From positions 1 through 64,000 of the IMG/VR virus record IMGVR_UViG_3300009702_000016: 64,000 nucleotides of DNA; one strand, given 5' to 3'. This DNA is from a virus. The position numbers and the translations under genes are program-made. Below the pieces are notes generated by a model. It worked only from the letters and a program-made list of their open reading frames with translations. It searched no databases and was not told the origin of the DNA. Of this stretch, positions 1 through 7,647 are shown in pieces (position 1 is the first letter of the stretch; each line of letters begins with the position of its first letter).

Positions 1-555
1 AAGCATGCGAGTAGGGTCATCAGAAAACGTCTTGTCAGGGTCGGACGGGGTATCCATAATCCCCGCCTGTAGGTCCTTCATTCCCTTCCCTGTAAGGTCG
101 ATGATCTCTGCTTTATCGGGTCCGTCAGCTAGTTGGGAAAGACGCCACATCAATGTGTTAAAATTGAACTCTCGCCTTCCCACATCTTTTTTAAGAGTGG
201 CGTGCTCCACCTTATTAGGCTTATACCCCCCTCCTGCGTAGCTCTCGCTTCGGGAGTTGGCGATCTCAATCTGCTCCCCTTGCATGTCGATCCCATCAAG
301 CTCCCAGGGACCAGAAATGGATAGAATCGCAACCCCATATTGGTTCGTCGCTAGGTTGGTCTTTGCGGGTATGACCTTGCTAAGCTCCTGTGCGAACCAC
401 TTAGAGTCTCTTCCTTCTCCTATACTCAAGGCATCGATCACCATGTCGATATCCTTGATGGGCTGCTTGATCACCCAGTTACGGACTGCTCCGCCGACCA
501 CATAGGTGTGCTCAGCGACTCCTAGCCTTTGCGCTTGGCGCGCAAGCCATCGCAT
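1..555 (-). CDS. CCA-adding / poly(A) polymerase-type nucleotidyltransferase, N-terminal part
   Basis: The frame is open from an ATG at 555 to the left edge, giving 185 residues of a longer protein. It shows the class II tRNA nucleotidyltransferase head: VVGGAVRN at residues 19-26 (the GG..R motif), the metal-binding D35-x-D37 in KDIDMVID, IEIANSRSESY near 96-106, RREFNFNTL near 125-133, and the trailing DLTGKGMKDL...FSDDPTRML block. This family adds CCA, or poly(A), to RNA 3' ends from CTP and ATP. The C-terminal RNA-binding part lies outside the window, so CCA-adding and poly(A) activity cannot be told apart. It lies 5 bases downstream of the 670-aa gene and has no clear ribosome-binding site. 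The tRNA-Ser in this window lacks an encoded CCA, which fits the CCA-adding reading. Confidence 0.8.
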   Translation of the reverse strand, partial: MRWLARQAQRLGVAEHTYVVGGAVRNWVIKQPIKDIDMVIDALSIGEGRDSKWFAQELSKVIPAKTNLATNQYGVAILSISGPWELDGIDMQGEQIEIANSRSESYAGGGYKPNKVEHATLKKDVGRREFNFNTLMWRLSQLADGPDKAEIIDLTGKGMKDLQAGIMDTPSDPDKTFSDDPTRML

Positions 556-560
556 TAACG

Positions 561-2573
561 CTACTTGGCGTTCGTGGCTTGCGCTTGCTCTTTTTTTAGG
601 TTTTCGCCCTTCTCTCGCCTCTCCCCATTTCCTTGGGCGGGTCGGGTTCGTATGAGCTTCTGCTGCAGAGCCTTGAACTCTTGCTTCTTCTCCTTGAGCT
701 TCTTACGAACAACGATAATGTCTTTCCTTGCCCGTGGACTCTTTGCCAGGAGTGTGGGCCTATCACCAAGGTATTGCAGCACGCCAAGGACTCTCGCAGA
801 TACCACGACGGTCCTATACATACGAGCTATCGTCTTACCCACCGAGCTACTCGTGAACTCCGCAAAGTCGAACGTCTCCATGGTGTTCTTCATCTGAACG
901 GCGTCTCTGTAGGGCTGAGACTTGGCTGTGCTCAGGTCACTTCCAACAATACCACCTGAATAGAAGTCCTCGATGTTGTCCTTGAGTACTTCCTTCAGAT
1001 CAAAGTCGTCTGACTTGTAGTACTTGCTCGCCTTGTTTACCAGATAGGACATCATTGTTTCGACGTCGTCTTGGACGTCGGTCTCTATTTCGTCCATCTG
1101 CCTCTCGATGGACTTGACCACATCAACCCCTGGAACCTTGTCCTGGACCTTATCAGTCATCTCATACCGGGGATTGTGGGTTTCTGGTTCCTCTCCCGTT
1201 TCTTTCTCCTTTTCCCTCTTTCCGTGAGGCTTGAAGTTACTCTCCTCTTCTGCCTTGAGCTTTTCTTCGAGGGGCACTGACTCTTCCTTCTTCTCCTCCT
1301 TGACCTCCTCCTTGTTCTTCTTCCTTGTAAGCTCCAAGGGGGCAGCTTCTCCTAGGAGAGTATCAATGTGGGAGACGTGAGAACGTACCAGTTTTGGAAA
1401 CTTTTGTATCTTCTCTAGGGCCTCTTCTTTCTTATCATCTGAGAGGGTGGTCCATAGCGTTGATATGTAGTTAACCATATCGAGGGCTCGTGCCACAATT
1501 AGATAGCTTCTGTATGCCTTATACAGCGTCTTTCCCTCATGGCTACGCATCAGATCTCGTGCGGCCAAGAGTGTTCCATCCTTCTTTACCCTTGGAGGCA
1601 TGATCATGTATTTGTAGTTCTCGTACACACTCTTGTCAGTACTGATGGTTTTGGTTTCTTCGGAGGGCATGCTAGGGCTGTAGATACCTTTAACATGCCT
1701 TTTGATAAGCTCGTACAGCTCTTTTTCGTCAGAACCGTAAATCTCTTTCGCCTTGGCTAGCATGTGCTTACGCGCAGACTTAACTAGGGGCTCGATTTCA
1801 TCCTCAGTTGCTTGCAGCTGCCTAACAACAGACTTGACGCCCTCCTCCTCATGTCTACTAGGGTCTGTACTCTCCCTGTTGTCCTTGACTATTTTCTTGC
1901 GGACCAAGCTCTGCATTTTCTCTATGACTTTCTGATCAGGAGTTTTTCCTCTCAGATCCGTCCTGAACTTTCTGACCTCTTTCAGTATGTCGAGAGTCAT
2001 TACTACAGTCTGCGTAAACTCCTGGAATGTATTGGAGTCCTGTTTCGCTCGCATAATGAACTTAGGATTCTGAATCTTGGATAGCAAGGAAGCTAAGTTT
2101 ACTACTTTCTGGTAGAACTCGGTCATATTGGCGGAGTTTCCACTAAAGGCGTCGAAAAGTCTTAACTTCTTTAGCGCCTTCTGGTCATTCATCGCCTTAT
2201 TTAAGTTTGATTCCGAGATTCTTCCGCTTTTCTCGAATATGCTAAGAAGTCGGTCTCCTCCAGGATCCTGCGTTGAAACTACCTCGCTGATAGCCTTTTG
2301 GTCGTGCTTCCCAAAATCCATTGCGCGTGCGGTGTAACCAAGAGAGTCAATCAAATACTGGTAAATCTCCCCTCTCAGGTTTTTAGCAATCCCGAGAGAC
2401 TGCCGCGCAGACTCACTAACCGACTCAGGGTGGATCTCCCCCTCGTCTGCTGCTGTTAAGCAGATGCGGGCGACTCTGAGAACGTCTTGCTCTCGTAAAA
2501 TCCACTGCAGGCGGTCGTTCTGTAGAATTACGTTGGCGGACTTCTCCAACCTAGCTTTCAGCAGTCTGTTCAT
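561..2573 (-). CDS. 670-aa protein with an internal duplication, function unknown
   Basis: Not recognised. The start is placed at 2573 (MNRLLKARLEKS) because GAGG lies about 7 bases upstream; an earlier ATG at 2657 would add 28 residues. The protein is helical and charged, with a Lys/Glu-rich linker near residues 420-485. Two segments resemble each other: about 255-409 and 492-614 share DEIE...., KxxxxxIY/FYS, GKT-x9-VxxARxLxxxxYxxT-type spacing (GKTLYKAYRSYLIVARAL against GKTIARMYRTVVVSARVL). This suggests an ancient domain duplication separated by the charged linker. It is leftward and divergent from the replication block, and is followed after 5 bases by the nucleotidyltransferase. The stop is TAG followed one codon later by TAA. 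It could be a virion or internal protein, but nothing in the sequence proves this. Confidence 0.7.
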   Translation of the reverse strand: MNRLLKARLEKSANVILQNDRLQWILREQDVLRVARICLTAADEGEIHPESVSESARQSLGIAKNLRGEIYQYLIDSLGYTARAMDFGKHDQKAISEVVSTQDPGGDRLLSIFEKSGRISESNLNKAMNDQKALKKLRLFDAFSGNSANMTEFYQKVVNLASLLSKIQNPKFIMRAKQDSNTFQEFTQTVVMTLDILKEVRKFRTDLRGKTPDQKVIEKMQSLVRKKIVKDNRESTDPSRHEEEGVKSVVRQLQATEDEIEPLVKSARKHMLAKAKEIYGSDEKELYELIKRHVKGIYSPSMPSEETKTISTDKSVYENYKYMIMPPRVKKDGTLLAARDLMRSHEGKTLYKAYRSYLIVARALDMVNYISTLWTTLSDDKKEEALEKIQKFPKLVRSHVSHIDTLLGEAAPLELTRKKNKEEVKEEKKEESVPLEEKLKAEEESNFKPHGKREKEKETGEEPETHNPRYEMTDKVQDKVPGVDVVKSIERQMDEIETDVQDDVETMMSYLVNKASKYYKSDDFDLKEVLKDNIEDFYSGGIVGSDLSTAKSQPYRDAVQMKNTMETFDFAEFTSSSVGKTIARMYRTVVVSARVLGVLQYLGDRPTLLAKSPRARKDIIVVRKKLKEKKQEFKALQQKLIRTRPAQGNGERREKGENLKKEQAQATNAK

Positions 2574-2756
2574 CTGGGTCCTCTTTGGGCCGACCTGTAA
2601 AATAGTCTTCGTGGGTATATAACACCCAAGCACGACGCAGATAACTGCCGAATACACGAAGGTTTATCACCACTGGGCCGCCCCATTAAAAGGACGACAA
2701 GGTGTATACACCCTAACCCATGCCAGACAGCTAGTTTGGTAGAAAAGAGAAAAAGT
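2574..2756. promoter_or_regulatory. Divergent intergenic region with a perfect palindrome
   Basis: 183 bases separate the leftward 670-aa gene from the rightward replication block, so promoters for both directions are expected here. The 12-base perfect palindrome GGTGTATACACC lies at 2701-2712, and GGGTATATAACACCC at 2613-2627 is a related imperfect one. Either could be an operator or part of a promoter. I could not identify a convincing -35/-10 pair in either direction. Confidence 0.4.
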
Positions 2757-3098
2757 ATGAAAGACCTAGGAAGAAAAGTAAAGACTCTGGTTCGTAGAAG
2801 GAACTACCTCAAGCGCAGGGTAGACAAGCTGAAGGAAAAGAACACTAGCCAGTCTTATGACGCCGCTGAAATATCGGCCCTGTCGGATGCAATCGAGGTA
2901 ATGTCCCTATATAGGGACTCCATTGATGGAAAGGGAAATGTATACCAAGCGATTGACTTTGCTGCTGAGACCCTCGATGAGGTCCTCAAGTTAGGAACTC
3001 TACCCGATTCCCTTCAGGACAAGGTAGCCTCTTCCATTGATTCCTGCGAGGATAGCTTGGACATCATTGACGGGATGCGCAATGCTTCGCCCTCTTGA
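2757..3098 (+). CDS. Small charged helical protein, function unknown
   Basis: 113 residues from ATG 2757 (MKDLGRKVK), preceded by a purine-rich stretch; a TTG at 2736 would add seven residues. The N-terminal third is very basic and heptad-like (TLVRRRNYLKRRVDKLKEK), suggesting a short coiled coil. The rest is acidic and helical. The last 17 bases overlap the start of the flap exonuclease gene, so the two are probably translated together. It opens the rightward replication block. No family was recognised. Confidence 0.65.
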   Translation: MKDLGRKVKTLVRRRNYLKRRVDKLKEKNTSQSYDAAEISALSDAIEVMSLYRDSIDGKGNVYQAIDFAAETLDEVLKLGTLPDSLQDKVASSIDSCEDSLDIIDGMRNASPS

Positions 3099-3945
3099 GG
3101 ACATACCAGACCGTTACGTTGTAGTCGATTTCCAGAATACGCTGTGGAAGTCCTGGGCAGTTAAACCAGGAGGAGAGGAGCTAGTACGGGATGACGGCTA
3201 TCCAACGGGGCACGTCTACCGCTTCTTTCGTACCATCCATAAGTGGAAGCGAGACTTCGGAGGAGACCTTGTATTCTGCTACGAGGGAGGGGAAAAGCAT
3301 AGGTTCTCCCTTTTCCCTGGGTACAAAGAGGGTCGTGTAAAGGATCGGGACTTCGATCCCGCTCCTGACGTTAGGCGACTCATCTCCTATCTAGCGTGCA
3401 TCGAGCTTAAGCCGGTTGAGGCTGAGGCAGATGATGCTATAGCCTATTTCGTGCGAAAAAGAGGAAAGGCCAAGCACCTAATACTCAGCAGCGATAAGGA
3501 TTTATGGACGCTAAGGAACGACAACGTTAGCATTGTGTCCTTCCGGGACTTTCTTCAGGAGGACTACGTTCGTAAGTCGTGCAAGAAGAACTTCGGGTGC
3601 GAGATACCGATGTCCATAACGCTGGCCAAGGCGCTGTATGGGGATAGCAGTGACCGGATCCCCGGTGTCCCTCGGCTTCTTAAAAAGCACGTTGCACATG
3701 TTCTAGAAAAGGCCAATACTCCTGAAGAGTTCTATGCTAACCTAGAGGGTGTACCCCCGAAGACAGTGACTAAGCTGCTGGAGTACAAAGAACAAGTCTC
3801 ATTGATGTACGAGGTTGTAAAGCTAAGACCAGAAGTTCGAGTTAAGAGAAGATCGAGAGCAGGAGACGTTGAAGGACTAAAGAGTTTCCTTCGTGAGTTC
3901 TCGTGCTTGTCGTTGTTGAGCCAAGCAGAGTTTATGGCAACATGA
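3082..3945 (+). CDS. 5'-3' exonuclease / flap endonuclease (FEN family)
   Basis: 287 residues, within the usual size for phage FEN enzymes (T5 D15, T4 RNase H), which remove RNA primers and 5' flaps behind the fork using two metal ions. Visible motifs in order: VVVDFQNTLW with D16; the acidic cluster EAEADDAI near 113-120; SSDKDLW with D138 and D140; and GDSSDRIPGVP with D188 and D191, the hallmark of the family, followed by the helix-hairpin-helix region. The start was set at ATG 3082 (MLRPLEDIPDRY) because the upstream ATG at 3037 would extend through the preceding gene with residues that do not look like this family. It overlaps the upstream gene by 17 bases and is followed by the KH gene after 7. 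Confidence 0.9.
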   Translation: MLRPLEDIPDRYVVVDFQNTLWKSWAVKPGGEELVRDDGYPTGHVYRFFRTIHKWKRDFGGDLVFCYEGGEKHRFSLFPGYKEGRVKDRDFDPAPDVRRLISYLACIELKPVEAEADDAIAYFVRKRGKAKHLILSSDKDLWTLRNDNVSIVSFRDFLQEDYVRKSCKKNFGCEIPMSITLAKALYGDSSDRIPGVPRLLKKHVAHVLEKANTPEEFYANLEGVPPKTVTKLLEYKEQVSLMYEVVKLRPEVRVKRRSRAGDVEGLKSFLREFSCLSLLSQAEFMAT

Positions 3946-3952
3946 GGAAGAC

Positions 3953-4285
3953 ATGACAAAAAACGAAGAAGAAGAAGAAGACGAGAGATTTACGGTGATC
4001 GTAGACCTCCTTAGTCACATGTGCGATGAACTCGTGGATGATCCTAAGTCCTTGACATTTAACTCGGCTTACACGGGTGTGACAGGTGTCATCGAAGTCG
4101 TAGGGCCACAGAATGAGGTTAGCAAGATATTCGGAGCACACAAGGCAACGATCATGGCCATCGAAACTGTGATTAGAAATGTCGCAGCGAAGAATGGATT
4201 TCGTATTCTTATCAACATACTGAACGACGAACGTAAAAAGGACCTTCAAAGTAAGTCGGTCTCCTTTTACGAGGACGAAGACTGA
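3953..4285 (+). CDS. KH-domain RNA-binding protein (KhpA-like)
   Basis: 110 residues. After an acidic N-terminus (NEEEEEDERF), residues about 12-90 look like a single type II KH domain of the KhpA/YlqC kind: strand VIEVV, then NEVSKIF-GAHK (G61-A-H-K64 at the GxxG position), helix ATIMAIETVIRNVAAK, then strand FRILINIL. In bacteria KhpA binds RNA, often as a partner of KhpB. The second GxxG glycine is replaced by Lys, so the RNA loop is not canonical. It sits between the flap exonuclease (7 bases) and dUTPase (3 bases) in one apparent operon. It may act on phage RNA or primers; this is inference. The identification rests on pattern, length and the helix-strand order, not on a search. Confidence 0.55.
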   Translation: MTKNEEEEEDERFTVIVDLLSHMCDELVDDPKSLTFNSAYTGVTGVIEVVGPQNEVSKIFGAHKATIMAIETVIRNVAAKNGFRILINILNDERKKDLQSKSVSFYEDED

Positions 4286-4288
4286 GAT

Positions 4289-4747
4289 ATGGCACCTAGA
4301 GAAAGAGCAGACTTGATCCTGAAGATCAAGACACTAAACGAAAACGCGGTTATCCCCGAACAAGCCACGTCAGGGGCTGCGGGCTTCGACTTGTGCTCCG
4401 CCGAGGAGGGGATCATAAGGATAGCAACGGGACAAAGAGCGGTGATCGACACAGGAATCGCCCTAGAAATCCCCCATGGGTACGAGGGGCAAGTTCGCCC
4501 CAGAAGTGGACTGGCTGCCCGAAATGGGATCACGGTGCTAAATTCTCCAGGAACAATTGACTCGGACTATCGCGGTGCTGTAAAGGTAATCTTGTACAAC
4601 ACAGGACCCACCTTCGAAGTCAATAAAGGGGACCGAATCGCGCAACTCGTGATCTCTAAAGTTCCAAAGTTGATAAGGTTTCAGAAGGTGAAGACCCTCT
4701 CTGACACGGAACGAGGAGAAGGAGGTCTAGGGTCAACAGGAAAGTAA
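4289..4747 (+). CDS. dut: dUTP diphosphatase (dUTPase)
   Basis: 152 residues, the typical length of a homotrimeric dUTPase subunit. It hydrolyses dUTP to dUMP and pyrophosphate, limiting uracil in DNA and supplying dTMP synthesis. All five family motifs are visible: I ATSGAAGFDL (26-35), II ALEIPHGYEGQV (58-69), III RPRSGLA (70-76) with the following GTIDSDYRG (88-96), IV GDRIAQL (114-120), and V RGEGGLGSTG (142-151). The motif V aromatic residue is Leu (GGLGSTG instead of GGFGSTG). It begins 3 bases after the KH gene and ends 3 bases before the helicase gene. Confidence 0.95.
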   Translation: MAPRERADLILKIKTLNENAVIPEQATSGAAGFDLCSAEEGIIRIATGQRAVIDTGIALEIPHGYEGQVRPRSGLAARNGITVLNSPGTIDSDYRGAVKVILYNTGPTFEVNKGDRIAQLVISKVPKLIRFQKVKTLSDTERGEGGLGSTGK

Positions 4748-4750
4748 CTG

Positions 4751-6445
4751 ATGAGCAAGAAAGACCCATCCTGCGTACTCAATAGTCAGCTATGGGTCCC
4801 CACAGACCTTGTCACCCGCAAGGCAGAGAAGGACTTTACGTACACCTTCGACAAGGTGGAATACCAGCCAAAGGTAGACCTCCCTCGAATGTGCATGAAC
4901 TGTGACTTGTGGGGAAAGAAGTGGCGTCCAGGAAAGACGACGTGCGAGTCTAAGGGATACTCGGTGGATGACTTGTGCAAAGACTTCACGCACAAGAAGG
5001 AACCAATCCATATCAAGAGCACTCTTAAGACGTACAAGCACCGCTCCGATGGCTGGTCCATATTCTCACGGGGGGATCTATCGAAAATCAAGAAGCACTT
5101 TGCTTCCCTAGGGATAGAAGACCAGAGATCTGCTCCTAGGCTTCCTTTCAAACTCGTTTGCCACCGGGACCTGTATCCTGAACAGGAAGAAGTCGCACAG
5201 CAGTGGCTGGATCACCGATACGGCATCATAAAAGCGCCTACCGGATGGGGCAAAACTGTTCTGTGGGCGTGGCTTGTGGCGAAGCTGCAGATGAAGACAC
5301 TGCTGTTTGCTCAGGAGGTTCGACATCTGATGGTGGGCCTGGAGGGGCTCTACGAGCACACGAACATCGCAGAGCTTGAGGAAGAGGCAGGAGAGCACCT
5401 GATAGGCGTCCTAGAGAAGGATTGGGAGTGGAGGACGGACAGCGACGGAACGAGGCACAGGCACTTCCTGAAGCGGCCTGGGAAGACCTATCCGATCATG
5501 TTCGCCACGTTCCAATCGCTAGCCTCGAAGAAGGGCAAGAAGCTACGTAAGAAAATCAAGAACGACTACGGGCTTGTTTGGCATGAGGAGGGGCATCACT
5601 CCTCAGCGAAGACGTTCTACAAGGCAGCCCGTGCATTCAATCCCAAGTACCGGGGAGGGCAGACCGCTACTCCTACGCGAAAAGACAAGACTCACGTTGC
5701 CATATACGACCTTATCGGTCCTGTTACTGCAACCGGAACGAAGGAGCAGATGACTCCTGAGGTCGAGTTCCATGCCTCGAACATTCTAGTTCCAGACAGT
5801 GTGTTTCGACGGCAATACGTTATGCCAATTCTGGTCAACTTTCTAGCTTCAAATGCAGTCTATCAAGAGCTGTTGTACGAGACCATCATCTCGGACATTG
5901 AGGAGGATAGAAAGATCCTCGTCATCACAGAGCGAAAGAAACATGCCCTTAATCTGCAGAGCAAGCTTAAGTTGGAGGGCTTCGGCTGCGAGTTGATGAT
6001 GGGAGGGATGAAGCTCAAGGAGCAAAACTGGTACGCAGAGAAGCTGCTATCCGGTGATATCTCCGTGATCATCGGAACAAGCGTGATCAATGAGAACGTG
6101 AACATCCCGCCCTGGGACACGATACACCTGCCCTTCCCCAACTTTGGTAAGGAGAGGGAGGAGCAGCGAGTCGGACGAATCCGCCGATACCTGTCAGGGT
6201 CCAACAAGGAATACCTGCGTGAAAACGGGATCGAATGGGAGAAGCCAACACCTAGGGTTCACGTATACACATGGCATTCCAGCAATGACATGGCAGAGAA
6301 GGAAGTAAACTTACGAAAGAACCTGTACAAAAGCTGGGGGTTTGAGTTCTCCGCAGGGGCCGAAGCGGAGAGCAAAAAGAAGAGAAGGCCAAAAACAATG
6401 AAAGACTGGTTAAAAGACTGTGGAGAGGATGACAACGATGAGTAA
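4751..6445 (+). CDS. Superfamily 2 DNA/RNA helicase
   Basis: 564 residues. The N-terminal 100 or so residues carry a Cys cluster (MCMNC near 47, then C and C in the following 30 residues) that may bind zinc. The motor core follows: KAPTGWGKT near 160-170 (Walker A), FATFQSL near 255, WHEEGHH near 277-283 in the DEAH-box position, QTATPTR near 303 (motif III) and RVGRIRR near 473 (motif VI). The layout resembles UvsW/RadD-type SF2 helicases that remodel branched DNA. The motif II sequence HEEGHH instead of DE.H is notable: the first Asp is replaced by His. The C-terminus is basic then acidic. ATGAGTAA couples it to the next gene. Confidence 0.85.
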   Translation: MSKKDPSCVLNSQLWVPTDLVTRKAEKDFTYTFDKVEYQPKVDLPRMCMNCDLWGKKWRPGKTTCESKGYSVDDLCKDFTHKKEPIHIKSTLKTYKHRSDGWSIFSRGDLSKIKKHFASLGIEDQRSAPRLPFKLVCHRDLYPEQEEVAQQWLDHRYGIIKAPTGWGKTVLWAWLVAKLQMKTLLFAQEVRHLMVGLEGLYEHTNIAELEEEAGEHLIGVLEKDWEWRTDSDGTRHRHFLKRPGKTYPIMFATFQSLASKKGKKLRKKIKNDYGLVWHEEGHHSSAKTFYKAARAFNPKYRGGQTATPTRKDKTHVAIYDLIGPVTATGTKEQMTPEVEFHASNILVPDSVFRRQYVMPILVNFLASNAVYQELLYETIISDIEEDRKILVITERKKHALNLQSKLKLEGFGCELMMGGMKLKEQNWYAEKLLSGDISVIIGTSVINENVNIPPWDTIHLPFPNFGKEREEQRVGRIRRYLSGSNKEYLRENGIEWEKPTPRVHVYTWHSSNDMAEKEVNLRKNLYKSWGFEFSAGAEAESKKKRRPKTMKDWLKDCGEDDNDE

Positions 6446-7079
6446 CAACAATACAACAATGTACTTCAGCATTGATATCGAGACAGATGGACCCATTCCT
6501 TTTGACTACTCGATGCTGTCCTTTGGTGTAGTTGCCTTTGAGGCTGACGGCACCGTTCGAGGAACGTACGAAGCTAACCTAGACCGAATCCCAGGGGCAC
6601 AGCAACACCCCGATACCATGAAGAACTTCTGGGAGAAGAATCCTGAGGCATGGGAGTACTGCACGTCAAACACCCGACCTGCAAAAGAAGTGATGCCTGA
6701 GTTTGATGCATGGGTTCGGGACCTAACTGTAGATAGGCGTAGGTCGGCCATATGCTACCCGTCAGGGTTCGACTTCACCTTCCTGTTCCCTTATCTCATG
6801 CGCTACTCGGGCTCTAGCCCGTTCATGTTCTCATGCATCGATGTGAGATCTTATGTGTCGGGGATGAGAAACTGCGAGTATAGTAAGGCAGGAAAGTCCT
6901 ACTGGCCGAAGCGCTGGAAGAACAAGTCCCTGAAGCACACCCATAAGGCAATCGATGACGCAGTGGAGCAGGGATTGTCTTTTCTGAAGATCAGAACGGA
7001 GAACGTATCCGGTGTGCAAGACATCGACGCCGTTGAAAGCAAATACCTAGAAACGCTGAAGAGCTTCAGGAACGAGTAG
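6438..7079 (+). CDS. DnaQ-like 3'-5' exonuclease (DEDDh)
   Basis: 213 residues from the ATG at 6438, which overlaps the helicase stop in ATGAGTAA and has GGAGAGG nine bases upstream; ATG 6429 lies too close to that site. DEDDh motifs: SIDIETDG with D13 and E15 (ExoI), PSGFDFTFLFPYL near 107-119 (ExoII), and HKAIDDAVEQG near 169-179 with the His and Asp of ExoIII. The family removes nucleotides from 3' ends, either proofreading for a polymerase or trimming RNA and DNA ends (RNase T, ExoX). No polymerase domain is fused. One base separates it from the next gene. Confidence 0.85.
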   Translation: MSNNNTTMYFSIDIETDGPIPFDYSMLSFGVVAFEADGTVRGTYEANLDRIPGAQQHPDTMKNFWEKNPEAWEYCTSNTRPAKEVMPEFDAWVRDLTVDRRRSAICYPSGFDFTFLFPYLMRYSGSSPFMFSCIDVRSYVSGMRNCEYSKAGKSYWPKRWKNKSLKHTHKAIDDAVEQGLSFLKIRTENVSGVQDIDAVESKYLETLKSFRNE

Positions 7080-7080
7080 A

Positions 7081-7647
7081 ATGCGCTCTGGTCGTAGAAC
7101 CCAGGATTACCACTTTATCAAGACGGAGAGGGATGCCCTCTACTATGCAGCAGAGATCCCCTCCGTTGCTTGGGGTCCCCCTCCAAAAGAAGTAAATCCT
7201 CCCTTCAAGGTGATCGTAGCTGACAGCTACACTGTCACTCCCAAGGAGCAGAAGAAGTGGTTCGATTCCCTGTGGGAAGGGGAGATGTTCAGTGTTCCTT
7301 ACCTGATCATCGTGTCCTCTGACGAGGATGACAGTGTGGCGGTGTCCCTAGGATACAACCTGATGAAGAAAGCCCTAGAGAATAATCGTGTACAGATTAC
7401 TGGGTCCGCTGGAATCAAAGAGGAGGAGACGAACGAAGAGACCGTCTTCATGCTCACCAATCTATACAGCGAAGCACCCGAAGAAAGGATTCAGAAAGTG
7501 CGTGACTGGTGTTACAGGCATAAGGACTGTTTCCGTATACTCTGCTCCGCAGGAGACCCCGCAGTGCTCGTAAGACGCCTTCATTTGAGGTTCAACGCAG
7601 TGTTTTCAGTGGAATCAGTACGACACGAGGAGCACAGTTTCGTATGA
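7081..7647 (+). CDS. Possible degenerate AAA+-like protein, candidate helicase loader
   Basis: 188 residues, not firmly recognised. Its end overlaps the DnaB-type helicase start in ATGA, so both are made together, the usual place for a helicase loader or primosome protein. Strand-like segments FKVIVADSYT and VPYLIIVSS, then VFMLTNLYSEAPEERIQKVR and FRILCSAGDPAVLVRRL, recall the core strands and sensor 1 region of small AAA+ loaders. No Walker A motif is present, so any ATPase activity is doubtful. The loader reading is inference from position and strand order only. Confidence 0.5.
   Translation: MRSGRRTQDYHFIKTERDALYYAAEIPSVAWGPPPKEVNPPFKVIVADSYTVTPKEQKKWFDSLWEGEMFSVPYLIIVSSDEDDSVAVSLGYNLMKKALENNRVQITGSAGIKEEETNEETVFMLTNLYSEAPEERIQKVRDWCYRHKDCFRILCSAGDPAVLVRRLHLRFNAVFSVESVRHEEHSFV

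Noticed and set aside
5-505. Plus-strand frames at the left edge
   Set aside because: They are antisense to the clearly recognisable nucleotidyltransferase.
3037-3081. Longer start for the flap exonuclease
   Set aside because: The extra 15 residues are the out-of-frame reading of the preceding gene's end and do not resemble the family N-terminus.
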